From an uncultured Verrucomicrobiota bacterium (lineage in GTDB: Bacteria; Verrucomicrobiota; Verrucomicrobiia; Limisphaerales; UBA9464), in the NCBI GenBank assembly GCA_903907995.1, contig CAIVQH010000038.1, positions 1 to 47,440 of the forward strand: 47,440 bases of DNA. Reading direction: 5' to 3'. Numbering within the stretch: the stretch's first letter is position 1; every line of letters begins with the position of its first letter. This document shows, piece after piece, positions 40,626-47,440 of the stretch. Position numbers and translations under genes: made by a program. Below the pieces are notes generated by a model that ran no database searches, had not been told where the DNA came from, and was given only the letters and a program-made list of their open reading frames with translations.

Positions 40626-42080
40626 TTACAGTATGTTCGCCGCAACCTCGGCGAGTTCGCTGCGTTCGCCGCGCGAGAGCTCGATGTGGGCCGCAAGGCC
40701 CTGCTCGCGGAAACGGTTGATCACGTAGATGAAACCGTTCGACGCGGAATCCACGTACGGGTTGTCGATCTGGTACGGGTCGCCGGTGAGGACGATCTTC
40801 GCGCCGTTGCCGACGCGCGTGAGGATCGTCTTGGCCTCGAGCGGGGTGAGGTTCTGCGACTCGTCCACGATCACGAACTGGTTGGCGATGCTCCGGCCGC
40901 GGATGTAGCTGAGCGCCTCCACCACGATGGTGCCGGTGCGGAGCAGGTCGGTGCTGCGCCCGCCTTCGCGGCCCATGTTCAGGTCGCCGAGCATTTCGAG
41001 CGCGTCATGGATCGGCTGCATCCAGGGCCCGAGCTTTTCCTCCAGGGAACCGGGCAGGAAGCCCAGTTCCTTGCCCATCGAGATCGTGGGGCGGGCCACG
41101 ACCAGGCGGCGGAACTCGCGATCGGTGACCGTGCGCTTCAGGCCGGCGGCGAGGGCCAGCAGCGTCTTGCCGGTGCCGGCCTTGCCCATGAGCGTGACGA
41201 GCTTGATACGCTCGTCGAGCAGCGCATCGAGCGCGAAGTGCTGCTCCTTGTTGCGCGGCTTGATGCCCCAGATGTTCTGGCAGTCGTGCAGCGGGACGAT
41301 CTTTTTGCCGGTGATGTCCACGCGGGCGAGCATGGTGCGCTTGGTCTCGGCCTCGCTGACGAGCGTGCAATACTCGTTGGGGGCGCGCTTCGGGCCGTTC
41401 GTCGGGAGGAGCAGTTCGCCATTGGCGCGGAACTCGGCGAGCTTCGCCGCCGGCACCAGGAGCTCGAACATCCCGGTGTAGAGATCCTTCAGGTTGACGC
41501 GGTCGGTCTCGTAATCTTCCGCCGCCAGCCCGTACACGTCGGCCTTGAGACGGAGGTTGATGTCCTTCGTGACGAGGATCGTGGGCGTCTTGGGTTCGCG
41601 CTTCCGCACGGCCAGGGCGAGGGCGAGGATGCGGTTGTCCACCGAGCCCTGCGGCATGCCGTTTTCGTGACCATTGCCGCTGCCGCTGCCGTTCGATTGG
41701 CCGCTGCTGCCGTTCAGGCCGAGCTGGGGGCCGAAGATGATCCGGATCTTGCCGCCGCTTTCGAGGGGCACACCTTCGCTGAGCGAGCCGCGCTTGCGGA
41801 GCTGGTCGAGCAGGCGGCTGACGGTGCGGGCGTTCTGGCCGCGCTCGGAGGTCTCACGCTTGAACTTGTCGATCTCCTCGAGCACCTCGATGGGCAGCAG
41901 CACGGAGTTGTCCTGAAAATTCAGGAGCGCATCCGGGTCGTGCAGCAGGACATTGGTGTCCAGCACGTAGTTTTTGACGCGGGTGGCGGCGCCGCCGGCG
42001 GCACTGGCCGGGGTCGTCGAACGAGGCTTGCGAGGTTTGGCCGTCACAGGTGAAAGAGCGGCACCGGCGGAATCCGACAC
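40626..42080 (-). CDS. PIN-PhoH fusion ATPase (PhoH2-like)
   Basis: About 484 residues. A PIN ribonuclease domain (KNYVLDTNVLLHDPDALL, acidic site at about 41-50) is joined to a PhoH ATPase/helicase domain with Walker A GKAGTGKT (299-306), VARPTISMGKELGFLPG, Walker B VIVDESQNL and VLTGDPYQID. The linker includes a Gly/Ser/Asn run (SSGQSNGSGSGNG). PhoH2-type proteins are RNA helicase/ribonucleases. The start is uncertain: the frame is open to 42320, but the upstream part is Pro/Arg-rich; GTG 42080 (or 42092) just before SDSAGAALSP is my choice. Confidence 0.85.
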   Translation of the reverse strand: MSDSAGAALSPVTAKPRKPRSTTPASAAGGAATRVKNYVLDTNVLLHDPDALLNFQDNSVLLPIEVLEEIDKFKRETSERGQNARTVSRLLDQLRKRGSLSEGVPLESGGKIRIIFGPQLGLNGSSGQSNGSGSGNGHENGMPQGSVDNRILALALAVRKREPKTPTILVTKDINLRLKADVYGLAAEDYETDRVNLKDLYTGMFELLVPAAKLAEFRANGELLLPTNGPKRAPNEYCTLVSEAETKRTMLARVDITGKKIVPLHDCQNIWGIKPRNKEQHFALDALLDERIKLVTLMGKAGTGKTLLALAAGLKRTVTDREFRRLVVARPTISMGKELGFLPGSLEEKLGPWMQPIHDALEMLGDLNMGREGGRSTDLLRTGTIVVEALSYIRGRSIANQFVIVDESQNLTPLEAKTILTRVGNGAKIVLTGDPYQIDNPYVDSASNGFIYVINRFREQGLAAHIELSRGERSELAEVAANIL

Positions 42081-42525
42081 GGTATCTAGCACGGGAAGAA
42101 GGTTGTGGAGTTGCCCCCAAGAAACAAGCCGATTTGCGTGTCGAACGTGAAAACTACCACAGAAGGGGTAGTGCGGGCGGCGGAGGCACAATGGGCGGGA
42201 GGGCTGCCGAGGAGACAGGAGACCGGAGGGACTGCGTCCGGAGTTAGGAGGAAGAGACGGTGGGCGGGAGGCGGGCTTTCCGGAGAAGGGCGCGATCAGC
42301 TCAGAACTACTGCAGGGCACAGCCGGACGCCGTGGTCATTCGTTGGCACCGGGCGCGTGGTGGGGCGAGCGTCCTCGCGAGCCGTGCCGCTCCAGGCCCA
42401 GACCGCCGCGGCTCTCGGGGACGCTCGCCCCCACCGGGAGCCAGGTTTCTTGGCTGACCGGCGGTTCTTCTCGGGACAGGCCCGGATTTAACGGAAGGGC
42501 GAACCACGAGGAAAAGATGCGCCTG
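42081..42525. repeat. Gene-free stretch with GGGGCGAGCGTCC hairpin element
   Basis: Within 445 bp, 42358-42440 forms an imperfect hairpin (GTGGGGCGAGCGTCCTCGCG mirrored by TCTCGGGGACGCTCGCCCCC) related to 35880-35957, next to GGAGACAGGAG-type low-complexity DNA at 42210. No gene. Confidence 0.6.
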
Positions 42526-43821
42526 TTACCTCACCACGAAGAGTTGCCACCCCGCTCCGACTAGGCCGCAGAGGAGGATGCAGGGAATGGGCCGGAGCTT
42601 CGCGACCATCATGGCGAGGAAGGCCACGATGGTGAGTCCGCAGGCGAACCAGTCCCAAGCGCCACCGGCGGGCCGGGCCACATTCAGGGCCAGTTGCACC
42701 GCCAGCGTGGTGATGACGCCCACCACCGCCGCCGTCACCGCGCCCAGCATGGCCGTGAGATCCGAGCGATGGCGCAGCCGCTCGATGAAGGGCGCGCCGG
42801 TGAAGATCCACAGGAAGCTGGGCGCAAAGGTGGCCCAGGTCGTGGCCGCCGCCCCCAACGTGGCCGCCGTGAGCGGGGAAAGCCGGCCGGGTTGGTGCCA
42901 GCCGCCGAGGAAGCCGACCCATTGCAGCACGATCACGAGCGGGCCCGGCGTGGTTTCGCCGAGCGCGAGGCCATCCAGAAATTGCGCGGAAGTGAGCCAG
43001 TCAAAATGACCCACCGCCTGCGCCTGCACATAGGGCAGCACCGCGTAAGCCCCGCCAAAGGTGACCATGGAGGCCTGGCTGAAGAACAATCCTTCACGGC
43101 TGACGGCGTGATCCCAGCCCAGCACCGTGCCGAGCGCGAGCAGCGGCAACCACCAGATGGTCAGCCACAGGATGGGAGTTAGGAGATGGGAGATGGGAGA
43201 TGGGAGTGGTGTTGGGGGAGCGGTGAGGGAAATGGTGGCCGCAGGAGGGGGAGTTGAGGGACGGAATTTCGTGGTGAGCCAGCCGACGAGGCCGGCTCCG
43301 ACCACGACCAGCGGAAAGGGCGCTTTGGCCAGGGCCACGAGCGCCAGGGCGCCGGCGGCGATCGCCCAGCGCAGGGGCGTGTTCAGCGACTTCTTGCCGA
43401 GGCGCAGCATCGCGGTGGCCACCAGCGCGACGACGGCGGGCTTCAGGCCGTAGAAGATGGCGGCCACCCAGGCGATCTGGCCGTGGGTGACGTAGAGCCA
43501 GCTCAGCAGCCAGAGCAGCACCGCCGCCGGCAGGAAGAACAGCGTCCCGGCCAGCACGCCGCCGCGCCAGCCGTGGAAAAGCCACCCAAGATAGGTGGCG
43601 AGCTGCTGCGCCTCGGGGCCGGGCAGCAGCACGCAAAAATTCAGCGCGTGCTGGAACCGTGCGTCATCCACCCAGCGGCGGCGCTCGACGAGCTCCTCGT
43701 GCATGATCGCGATCTGGCCGGCGGGACCGCCAAAGGAGATGAACCCCAGCTTCAGCCAGAACCGTGCGGCCTCGCCGAAGGAAGGGTGAACCGTCTCCGC
43801 GTCCTGCGCCGGTTCGCTCAT
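42526..43821 (-). CDS. chrA: Chromate transporter (ChrA, two-domain)
   Basis: 431 residues with the duplicated CHR architecture. Half one: FWLKLGFISFGGPAGQIAIMH...LLPGPEAQQLATYLGW; half two: FSQASMVTFGGAYAVLPYVQAQAVGHFDWL...GLALGETTPGPLVIVLQWVGFLGGW. About ten membrane helices. ChrA exports chromate or a related anion. The linker (TAPPTPLPSPISHLLTPIL) is encoded by a purine/pyrimidine repeat (about 43170-43215) of the same kind found in spacers, so it seems to be an in-frame repeat insertion. The stop of the upstream glycosyltransferase gene is 12 bp from its start, so they may be co-transcribed. Confidence 0.92.
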   Translation of the reverse strand: MSEPAQDAETVHPSFGEAARFWLKLGFISFGGPAGQIAIMHEELVERRRWVDDARFQHALNFCVLLPGPEAQQLATYLGWLFHGWRGGVLAGTLFFLPAAVLLWLLSWLYVTHGQIAWVAAIFYGLKPAVVALVATAMLRLGKKSLNTPLRWAIAAGALALVALAKAPFPLVVVGAGLVGWLTTKFRPSTPPPAATISLTAPPTPLPSPISHLLTPILWLTIWWLPLLALGTVLGWDHAVSREGLFFSQASMVTFGGAYAVLPYVQAQAVGHFDWLTSAQFLDGLALGETTPGPLVIVLQWVGFLGGWHQPGRLSPLTAATLGAAATTWATFAPSFLWIFTGAPFIERLRHRSDLTAMLGAVTAAVVGVITTLAVQLALNVARPAGGAWDWFACGLTIVAFLAMMVAKLRPIPCILLCGLVGAGWQLFVVR

Positions 43822-43833
43822 GAGCGCATGGGA

Positions 43834-44730
43834 TTATTGGTTGGCGGGGTCGCCGCCCTTGTCCTTGTCCTTCTCCTGGTCGGGCGGCGGGCGCAGGCCC
43901 TCGGCTTCCGCCTGCTCGGCCGAGAGCGGCGGCGGGGCGTTCAGCGTGCGGTAGAGCCAGGTTTCCAGCGGGCGCAGGGGCCGCAGCCACGCGTAGAAGG
44001 GCGAGTAGAGCAGCCGCAGCCGCACCAGCGAGAGCAGCATGTTCAGCGACGTGCGGAAGTTGAAGACGACGTGCGAGCCCGACTGGTCGTTCCACACGGT
44101 GGGCACCTCGGCGATGGTGAAGCCCGCGCGCTTCGCCGCGAAGAGCAGGTTCACGTCGAAGGCGAGGTCCGCGAGGCGCAGCTTGCTGTGGATGGCCTCA
44201 ACGAGGCGCCGGCGCATGATCTTCGCGCCGCACTGTGTGTCGCGGATGCCCATCCAGAAGAAGCCCTCGACGAACAGGTGGAAGAGCCGGCTGGCCCGGC
44301 GGCGCTTCTCGGGCTGGGCATGCGCGACCGTCGCGCCCGGCAGCCAGCGGGACGCGATCACGCAGTCGCCCTCGCCCGCGATGGCACGTTTCGCCAGGTC
44401 GTGGAAGGCCTCGGGCGGCGTCGCTCCATCCGCGTCCACATAGCCGATGAAATCCGCCAGCGGCGCGAGGCGGAGGCCCTCGATGAGCGCGCCGCCCTTG
44501 CCGATGGGCGCGGCAAATTCCAGGTGCGAGAGACACAGGTAGCGCCGCTCCGCCGCCCGCACGATGCCGATGGTGTTGTCGCGGCAGCCGTTCAGGATAA
44601 CGACGATGCGAAAGAGGCCCGGGTAATGGCGGTGGAAATACTCCGCGTAACGGTCCAACACGGGACCGAGGCGCTTCTCCTCGTTATACGCGGGGATCAG
44701 CAGGACAAGGCTGGGGGCGGTGACGGTCAC
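43834..44730 (-). CDS. Family 2 glycosyltransferase (dolichyl-phosphate-glucose synthase-like)
   Basis: 298 residues with GT-A fold: VLLIPAYNEEKRLGPVL, VILNGCRDNT, GKGGALIEGLRLA, metal-binding DAD in GYVDADGATPP (99-101), and DTQCGAKIMRR followed by LAFDVNLLFAAKRAGF. The order resembles Alg5-like polyprenyl-phosphate glucosyltransferases. The C-terminal tail is charged (PPDQEKDKDKGGDP). No multi-helix C-terminal membrane domain. Substrate unknown; the downstream gene is chrA. Confidence 0.85.
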   Translation of the reverse strand: MTVTAPSLVLLIPAYNEEKRLGPVLDRYAEYFHRHYPGLFRIVVILNGCRDNTIGIVRAAERRYLCLSHLEFAAPIGKGGALIEGLRLAPLADFIGYVDADGATPPEAFHDLAKRAIAGEGDCVIASRWLPGATVAHAQPEKRRRASRLFHLFVEGFFWMGIRDTQCGAKIMRRRLVEAIHSKLRLADLAFDVNLLFAAKRAGFTIAEVPTVWNDQSGSHVVFNFRTSLNMLLSLVRLRLLYSPFYAWLRPLRPLETWLYRTLNAPPPLSAEQAEAEGLRPPPDQEKDKDKGGDPANQ

Positions 44731-44861
44731 GATCCGGGGAAGGGCGGTTCTCGGGTCTGGGATTGGGGATCTGGGGATCGTTCTCCGGTATCGCGCGTCT
44801 GAGATTGTGGCTGACTGCCGTTACGTTCGCAGACGATTACCAACCGCGAACGCCCGCAGGT

Positions 44862-44903
44862 GTTGAACGTTGAACGTTCAACGTTGAACGTTCAACGTTC
44901 AAC
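44862..44903. repeat. 42-bp perfect palindrome of six heptamers
   Basis: With A = GTTGAAC and B = GTTCAAC (its reverse complement) the sequence is A-A-B-A-B-B, which is its own reverse complement. It is followed by a weaker variant, ACCTTGAACCTTGAAC, at 44922. It lies in the 240-bp divergent gap between the glycosyltransferase and foldase genes. Confidence 0.9.
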
Positions 44904-44970
44904 TTCCCCCTCCACCCGGCCAGCACCTTGAACCTTGAACCCATTCCCCCGGGCGCTAACGTCGCGGGGC

Positions 44971-45960
44971 ATGAATGGCAAACGTCTCGTCCTTTCGCTG
45001 CTGGCCGTGGTGTCGCTCGCGGGCGCGCTGCCGGGCCGCGCCGCGCCGCAGCTGCTCAACGGCGTGGCCGCGGTGGTGAACGACGCGGTCATCACCTTCG
45101 ACGACGTGGACCAGTACACCAAGCGCGCCGTGGAGGCCGCCTACCGCCAGTACGCGGCGCGGGGCCAGGCCACCGAGTTCGAGGAGCGCCGCCAGGGCAT
45201 CATGCACGACGGGCTGGAGCAGCTCATCGACCGGAACCTCGTGCTGAACGAGTTCAAGACCGCCGGCTACAACCTCCCCGAGTCGATCATCGACGACGTC
45301 GTCGCCGCCCGCGTGAAGGAGGCGTTCGGCGACCGCCTCACGCTCACCAAGACGCTGCACCTGCGCAACCAAACCTACGAGAGCTTCCGCAAGGACGAGC
45401 GCGACGCCTTCATCGTCGCGCAGATGACGATCAAGAACATCAACCAGAACCTCGTCATCTCGCCCAAGAAGATCGAGAAGTTCTACGCCGACAACCAGGA
45501 GAAGTACCGCATCGGCGACCGCGCCAAGGTCCGGATGATCCTGATCGACAAGAGCCGCCACGCCGTCGGCGAGCCCAAGCGCATCGCCGATGAGGCCCGC
45601 GCCAAGGCCGTGGCCGGGGAGGACTTCGGCAAGCTGGCGGATGAATTCTCCGACGACGCCCGGCGCTTCAAGGGCGGCCTGCGCGGCGACCAGGGCTGGG
45701 TCGAAAACAAGGACAGCGACCTGCGGAAGGAGCTGCGCGATTTCGCCTTCAAGGCCAAGGACGGGGACATCAGCCCGGTGATCGACACCGACGGCGCGGT
45801 GTTCCTGCTCAAGGTCGAGGGCCGCGAAACGGCCCGCGTCCGCCCGCTCACGGAAGTGCGCGATGACGTCGAGGCCACCCTCAAGGGCATGGAGCGAGAC
45901 CGCCTCCGCAAGCAGTGGATCGGCCGGCTGCGGAAGAAGTCGTTCATCCGTTACTTCTGA
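44971..45960 (+). CDS. Periplasmic peptidyl-prolyl isomerase/chaperone (SurA/PpiC type)
   Basis: 329 residues from MNGKRLVLSLLAVVSLAGAL (signal peptide to about residue 24). A SurA-like N-terminal chaperone region (LNGVAAVVNDAVITFDDVDQYTKRAV...LIDRNLVLNEF) is followed by one PpiC parvulin domain (about 170-275: RAKVRMILI...GEDFGKLADEFSDD...GGLRGDQGWVE...GDISPVIDTDGAVFLLKVEGR). It should assist outer-membrane protein folding. An upstream in-frame ATG (44935) is rejected because the signal peptide starts at 44971. It ends in KKSFIRYF. Confidence 0.88.
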   Translation: MNGKRLVLSLLAVVSLAGALPGRAAPQLLNGVAAVVNDAVITFDDVDQYTKRAVEAAYRQYAARGQATEFEERRQGIMHDGLEQLIDRNLVLNEFKTAGYNLPESIIDDVVAARVKEAFGDRLTLTKTLHLRNQTYESFRKDERDAFIVAQMTIKNINQNLVISPKKIEKFYADNQEKYRIGDRAKVRMILIDKSRHAVGEPKRIADEARAKAVAGEDFGKLADEFSDDARRFKGGLRGDQGWVENKDSDLRKELRDFAFKAKDGDISPVIDTDGAVFLLKVEGRETARVRPLTEVRDDVEATLKGMERDRLRKQWIGRLRKKSFIRYF

Positions 45961-45968
45961 GCGGAAAG

Positions 45969-46018
45969 GCTTCAGGCCGTAGCGCGCGTGGGCCGCAGTG
46001 AAGCCGCCGGCCTGAAGC
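45969..46018 (+). terminator. Possible terminator hairpin between convergent genes
   Basis: GCTTCAGGCCG (45969-45979) pairs with CGGCCTGAAGC (46008-46018), an 11-bp perfect stem with a 28-nt loop, between the foldase stop and the end of the pseudopilin gene. No U-tract, so termination is only suggested. Confidence 0.45.
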
Positions 46019-46023
46019 ACGGC

Positions 46024-46902
46024 TCAATGGTCGACGAAGGCGGTGGCATGATTGAAGACCCACCACGAATCGGCGCTGCTGGGACCGCCGCCGCCCGATT
46101 TGCGCAAGACGGGGAAACGGGTGGCTGGATCGGCCCATTTGTGGGTGGCGACGTGGCCGTCGGCAAAGGAGAAGGCCCCCTGGCCACTGTGCCTCGCCGC
46201 CGGCCACTCGTCCCAGCCAGCGTGAGGCTCACGAGTCACCGTGAATTTGCCGTCCGTGATGTTGTCCTCGTGTTCATCGCCGAAGACCCAGGCCTCGGTG
46301 GCCGGCAGCCGGCGGAAATCCGAAAGCTTGTGCTGGACCTCCTCGTCCCAGCCCAGGTCATTTCTCGCTGCGACGCCATCGACGGGATTCATGTATTCGT
46401 TGATAGCGTAGGAACGCACCCGCGGCCAACGGGAGCCGTCCAGGATGGTGTAGGACTTGTCGGCGGGGCATTTGTAGGAACCAGCGGCCCCGACATACGG
46501 CCCCAGGCGGCCGGGGCCGGCCTCCAGGAGCAGGGCGGTGTTGGTGGCCTGCCCCATGTACGCCGCCAGGAGGGCCTTGCCGGGGTCGTTCTCGTAAAGC
46601 ATCAGGTCGGCCACCCACATGGGCGTGTTCGTCTGGAAGGTGGGATAGCGGGCATTGGGCGGCAGCACGTCATTCTGGTCGTGCGCGTAGGTGAGCCAGG
46701 CGAACTGGAGCTGCTTCAGGTTGTTGAGGCAGGCGGCGGTGCGGGCCCCGGCCTTGGCCTGGGCGAGGGCGGGCAGCAACAGGGCGGCAAGGATCGCGAT
46801 GATGGCGATCACCACCAGCAGCTCGATGAGCGTGAAGGCATGGCGACCCGTTGGCATGCTCCCGTCAGGGGACGCTTGGGCAGGGGTGCGCACGGAAGGC
46901 AT
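46024..46902 (-). CDS. Prepilin-like protein (pseudopilin, H-X9-DG type)
   Basis: About 292 residues from ATG 46902, which has GGAG about 9 bases upstream; the alternative ATG 46857 would shorten the leader to 7 residues. The processed core is [24 protein letters not shown] with Glu at +5. The residue before the cut is Ala (RHA/F) rather than the usual Gly. The C-terminal part holds [13 protein letters not shown]. Like the protein at 31410 it belongs to a large family of exported pseudopilins; individual function unknown. Confidence 0.88.
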   Translation of the reverse strand: MPSVRTPAQASPDGSMPTGRHAFTLIELLVVIAIIAILAALLLPALAQAKAGARTAACLNNLKQLQFAWLTYAHDQNDVLPPNARYPTFQTNTPMWVADLMLYENDPGKALLAAYMGQATNTALLLEAGPGRLGPYVGAAGSYKCPADKSYTILDGSRWPRVRSYAINEYMNPVDGVAARNDLGWDEEVQHKLSDFRRLPATEAWVFGDEHEDNITDGKFTVTREPHAGWDEWPAARHSGQGAFSFADGHVATHKWADPATRFPVLRKSGGGGPSSADSWWVFNHATAFVDH

Positions 46903-47214
46903 GGTGACTCCAAGGGTGGTTACCGGCTCCTCAGGCTGGCTTGCGGGGAAAGCATAGCAAGTGGCGGGCCGGGTGCCCAGCCCGCCACGCGATGGTTTAG
47001 AGCGGTTACATAAATGATGTAGCCACGAGAATAACGTATTGGGGAAACCGCTGCGCGAGTTGGGATCCCGGAGCGACGCAAGCTCCCTTCCCACTCACCC
47101 TGACCCTCTCCCTTGGGGAGAGGGGACAGCCGGGCGGCTTGGTCTATTTGCCGGCGGAGGGTCCGGCCATTCCCGCGCCAGTCTTTTGCTCGATCACGGA
47201 CGATAACCCTCCCT
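46903..47214. repeat. Gene-free stretch with CCCTCACCCTGACCCTC-family repeat
   Basis: TTCCCACTCACCCTGACCCTCTCCC starting near 47088, a short CCTTGGGGAGAGG hairpin, and GGCCATTCCCGCGCCAGTC at about 47165 match the repeats at 14599 and 38700. It adjoins copy 2 of the 226-bp repeat. Confidence 0.6.
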
Positions 47215-47440
47215 ACCCATGAACCGCCCTGTACGGACAGACGGTTCCGTCTCTGTGGCCGCGGCGCTGAAAGCGCGTTTGAGTGATGCCTGGGGTGGGG
47301 CGAACGCAGAGAGCGCAGCCCCAGGGGCACGCGCTCCCGATCGGTCCGAGGGCTGATGGCCTGATCAAGAGGGAGACCGACCTTTCGGACGCGCTTACAG
47401 CGCGCGACCTCGATTGCCGGGGCAACCTGGGGCTGCGCTC
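47215..47440. repeat. 226-bp dispersed repeat, copy 2 (runs off the window)
   Basis: Gapless match to 16201-16426 with about 15 differences. The element continues beyond the right edge. Confidence 0.85.

Noticed and set aside
44862-44903. Possible replication origin iterons
   Set aside because: Tempting because the units are tandem heptamers, but no replication gene or AT-rich unwinding region is adjacent; the palindromic order is better described as a repeat of unknown role.
44956-46020. 354-residue minus-strand frame opposite the foldase gene
   Set aside because: Leu/Val/Asp-rich shadow of the PpiC gene; the plus strand has a signal peptide and a parvulin domain.

Overview
The window reads as chromosomal DNA of a G+C-rich Gram-negative bacterium, most likely a Verrucomicrobiota member of the Limisphaerales/Pedosphaera type. 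The clues are two prepilin-like proteins with an [16 protein letters not shown]-terminus and a C-terminal FADGH-type motif, a DUF1080 protein, a ThuA-like protein, a secreted Ig-repeat protein with a WRV-type C-terminus, and intergenic DNA packed with inverted-repeat elements. This is inference from gene content; no rRNA is present to confirm it.

Region 1 (1-9202) is an accessory, defence-rich island abutting a tRNA-Gly(CCC) gene (9129-9202, minus strand). From the left it holds the 3' end of an IS630-type transposase, an IetA/IetS-type anti-phage pair (AAA ATPase plus subtilase), a copy of the tRNA-Gly 3' end (4151-4182), then a three-gene minus-strand unit: AbiEi-like antitoxin, nucleotidyltransferase toxin, and a large archaeo-eukaryotic-type primase (TOTE class) fused to an SF2 helicase. 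The unit starts just downstream of a perfect TGTTCAC/GTGAACA operator. A 74-bp alignment (68 identities), of which 32 bp are identical, brackets the primase/AbiE module, so it looks like an integrated cassette of about 5 kb. The ietAS module appears to be a second, tandem insertion.

Region 2 (9203-19601) carries backbone genes: an SGNH hydrolase, a secreted Ig-like protein, an ApbE-TlpA pair, a small membrane protein, a ThuA-like protein, a thioredoxin-cytidine deaminase pair (ATGA overlap) and a polytopic membrane protein. Region 3 (19957-28707) is one giant gene for a cyclic beta-1,2-glucan synthase (GT84-GH94). It is followed by a 55-codon cytidine deaminase remnant that has lost a zinc cysteine. 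Region 4 (29688-32222) holds a DUF1080 protein, a tagatose/psicose 3-epimerase-like enzyme and a pseudopilin.

Region 5 (33337-35685) is mnmG plus a small gene whose product joins a ParB-type N-terminal peptide (GLGKGLGALL) to two membrane helices. Two parS-like palindromes lie here, one inside mnmG and one between the two genes, which suggests an origin-proximal centromere region. Region 6 (36087-47440) carries an aldo/keto reductase, a DUF456 protein, ndk, an RlmI-like methyltransferase, a PIN-PhoH ATPase, chrA, a GT2 glycosyltransferase, a SurA/PpiC-type foldase and a second pseudopilin.

The intergenic DNA is unusual. It holds at least five families of inverted-repeat elements, some apparently inserted inside others, a 226-bp repeat present at 16201 and 47215, and a 42-bp perfect palindrome built of heptamers.
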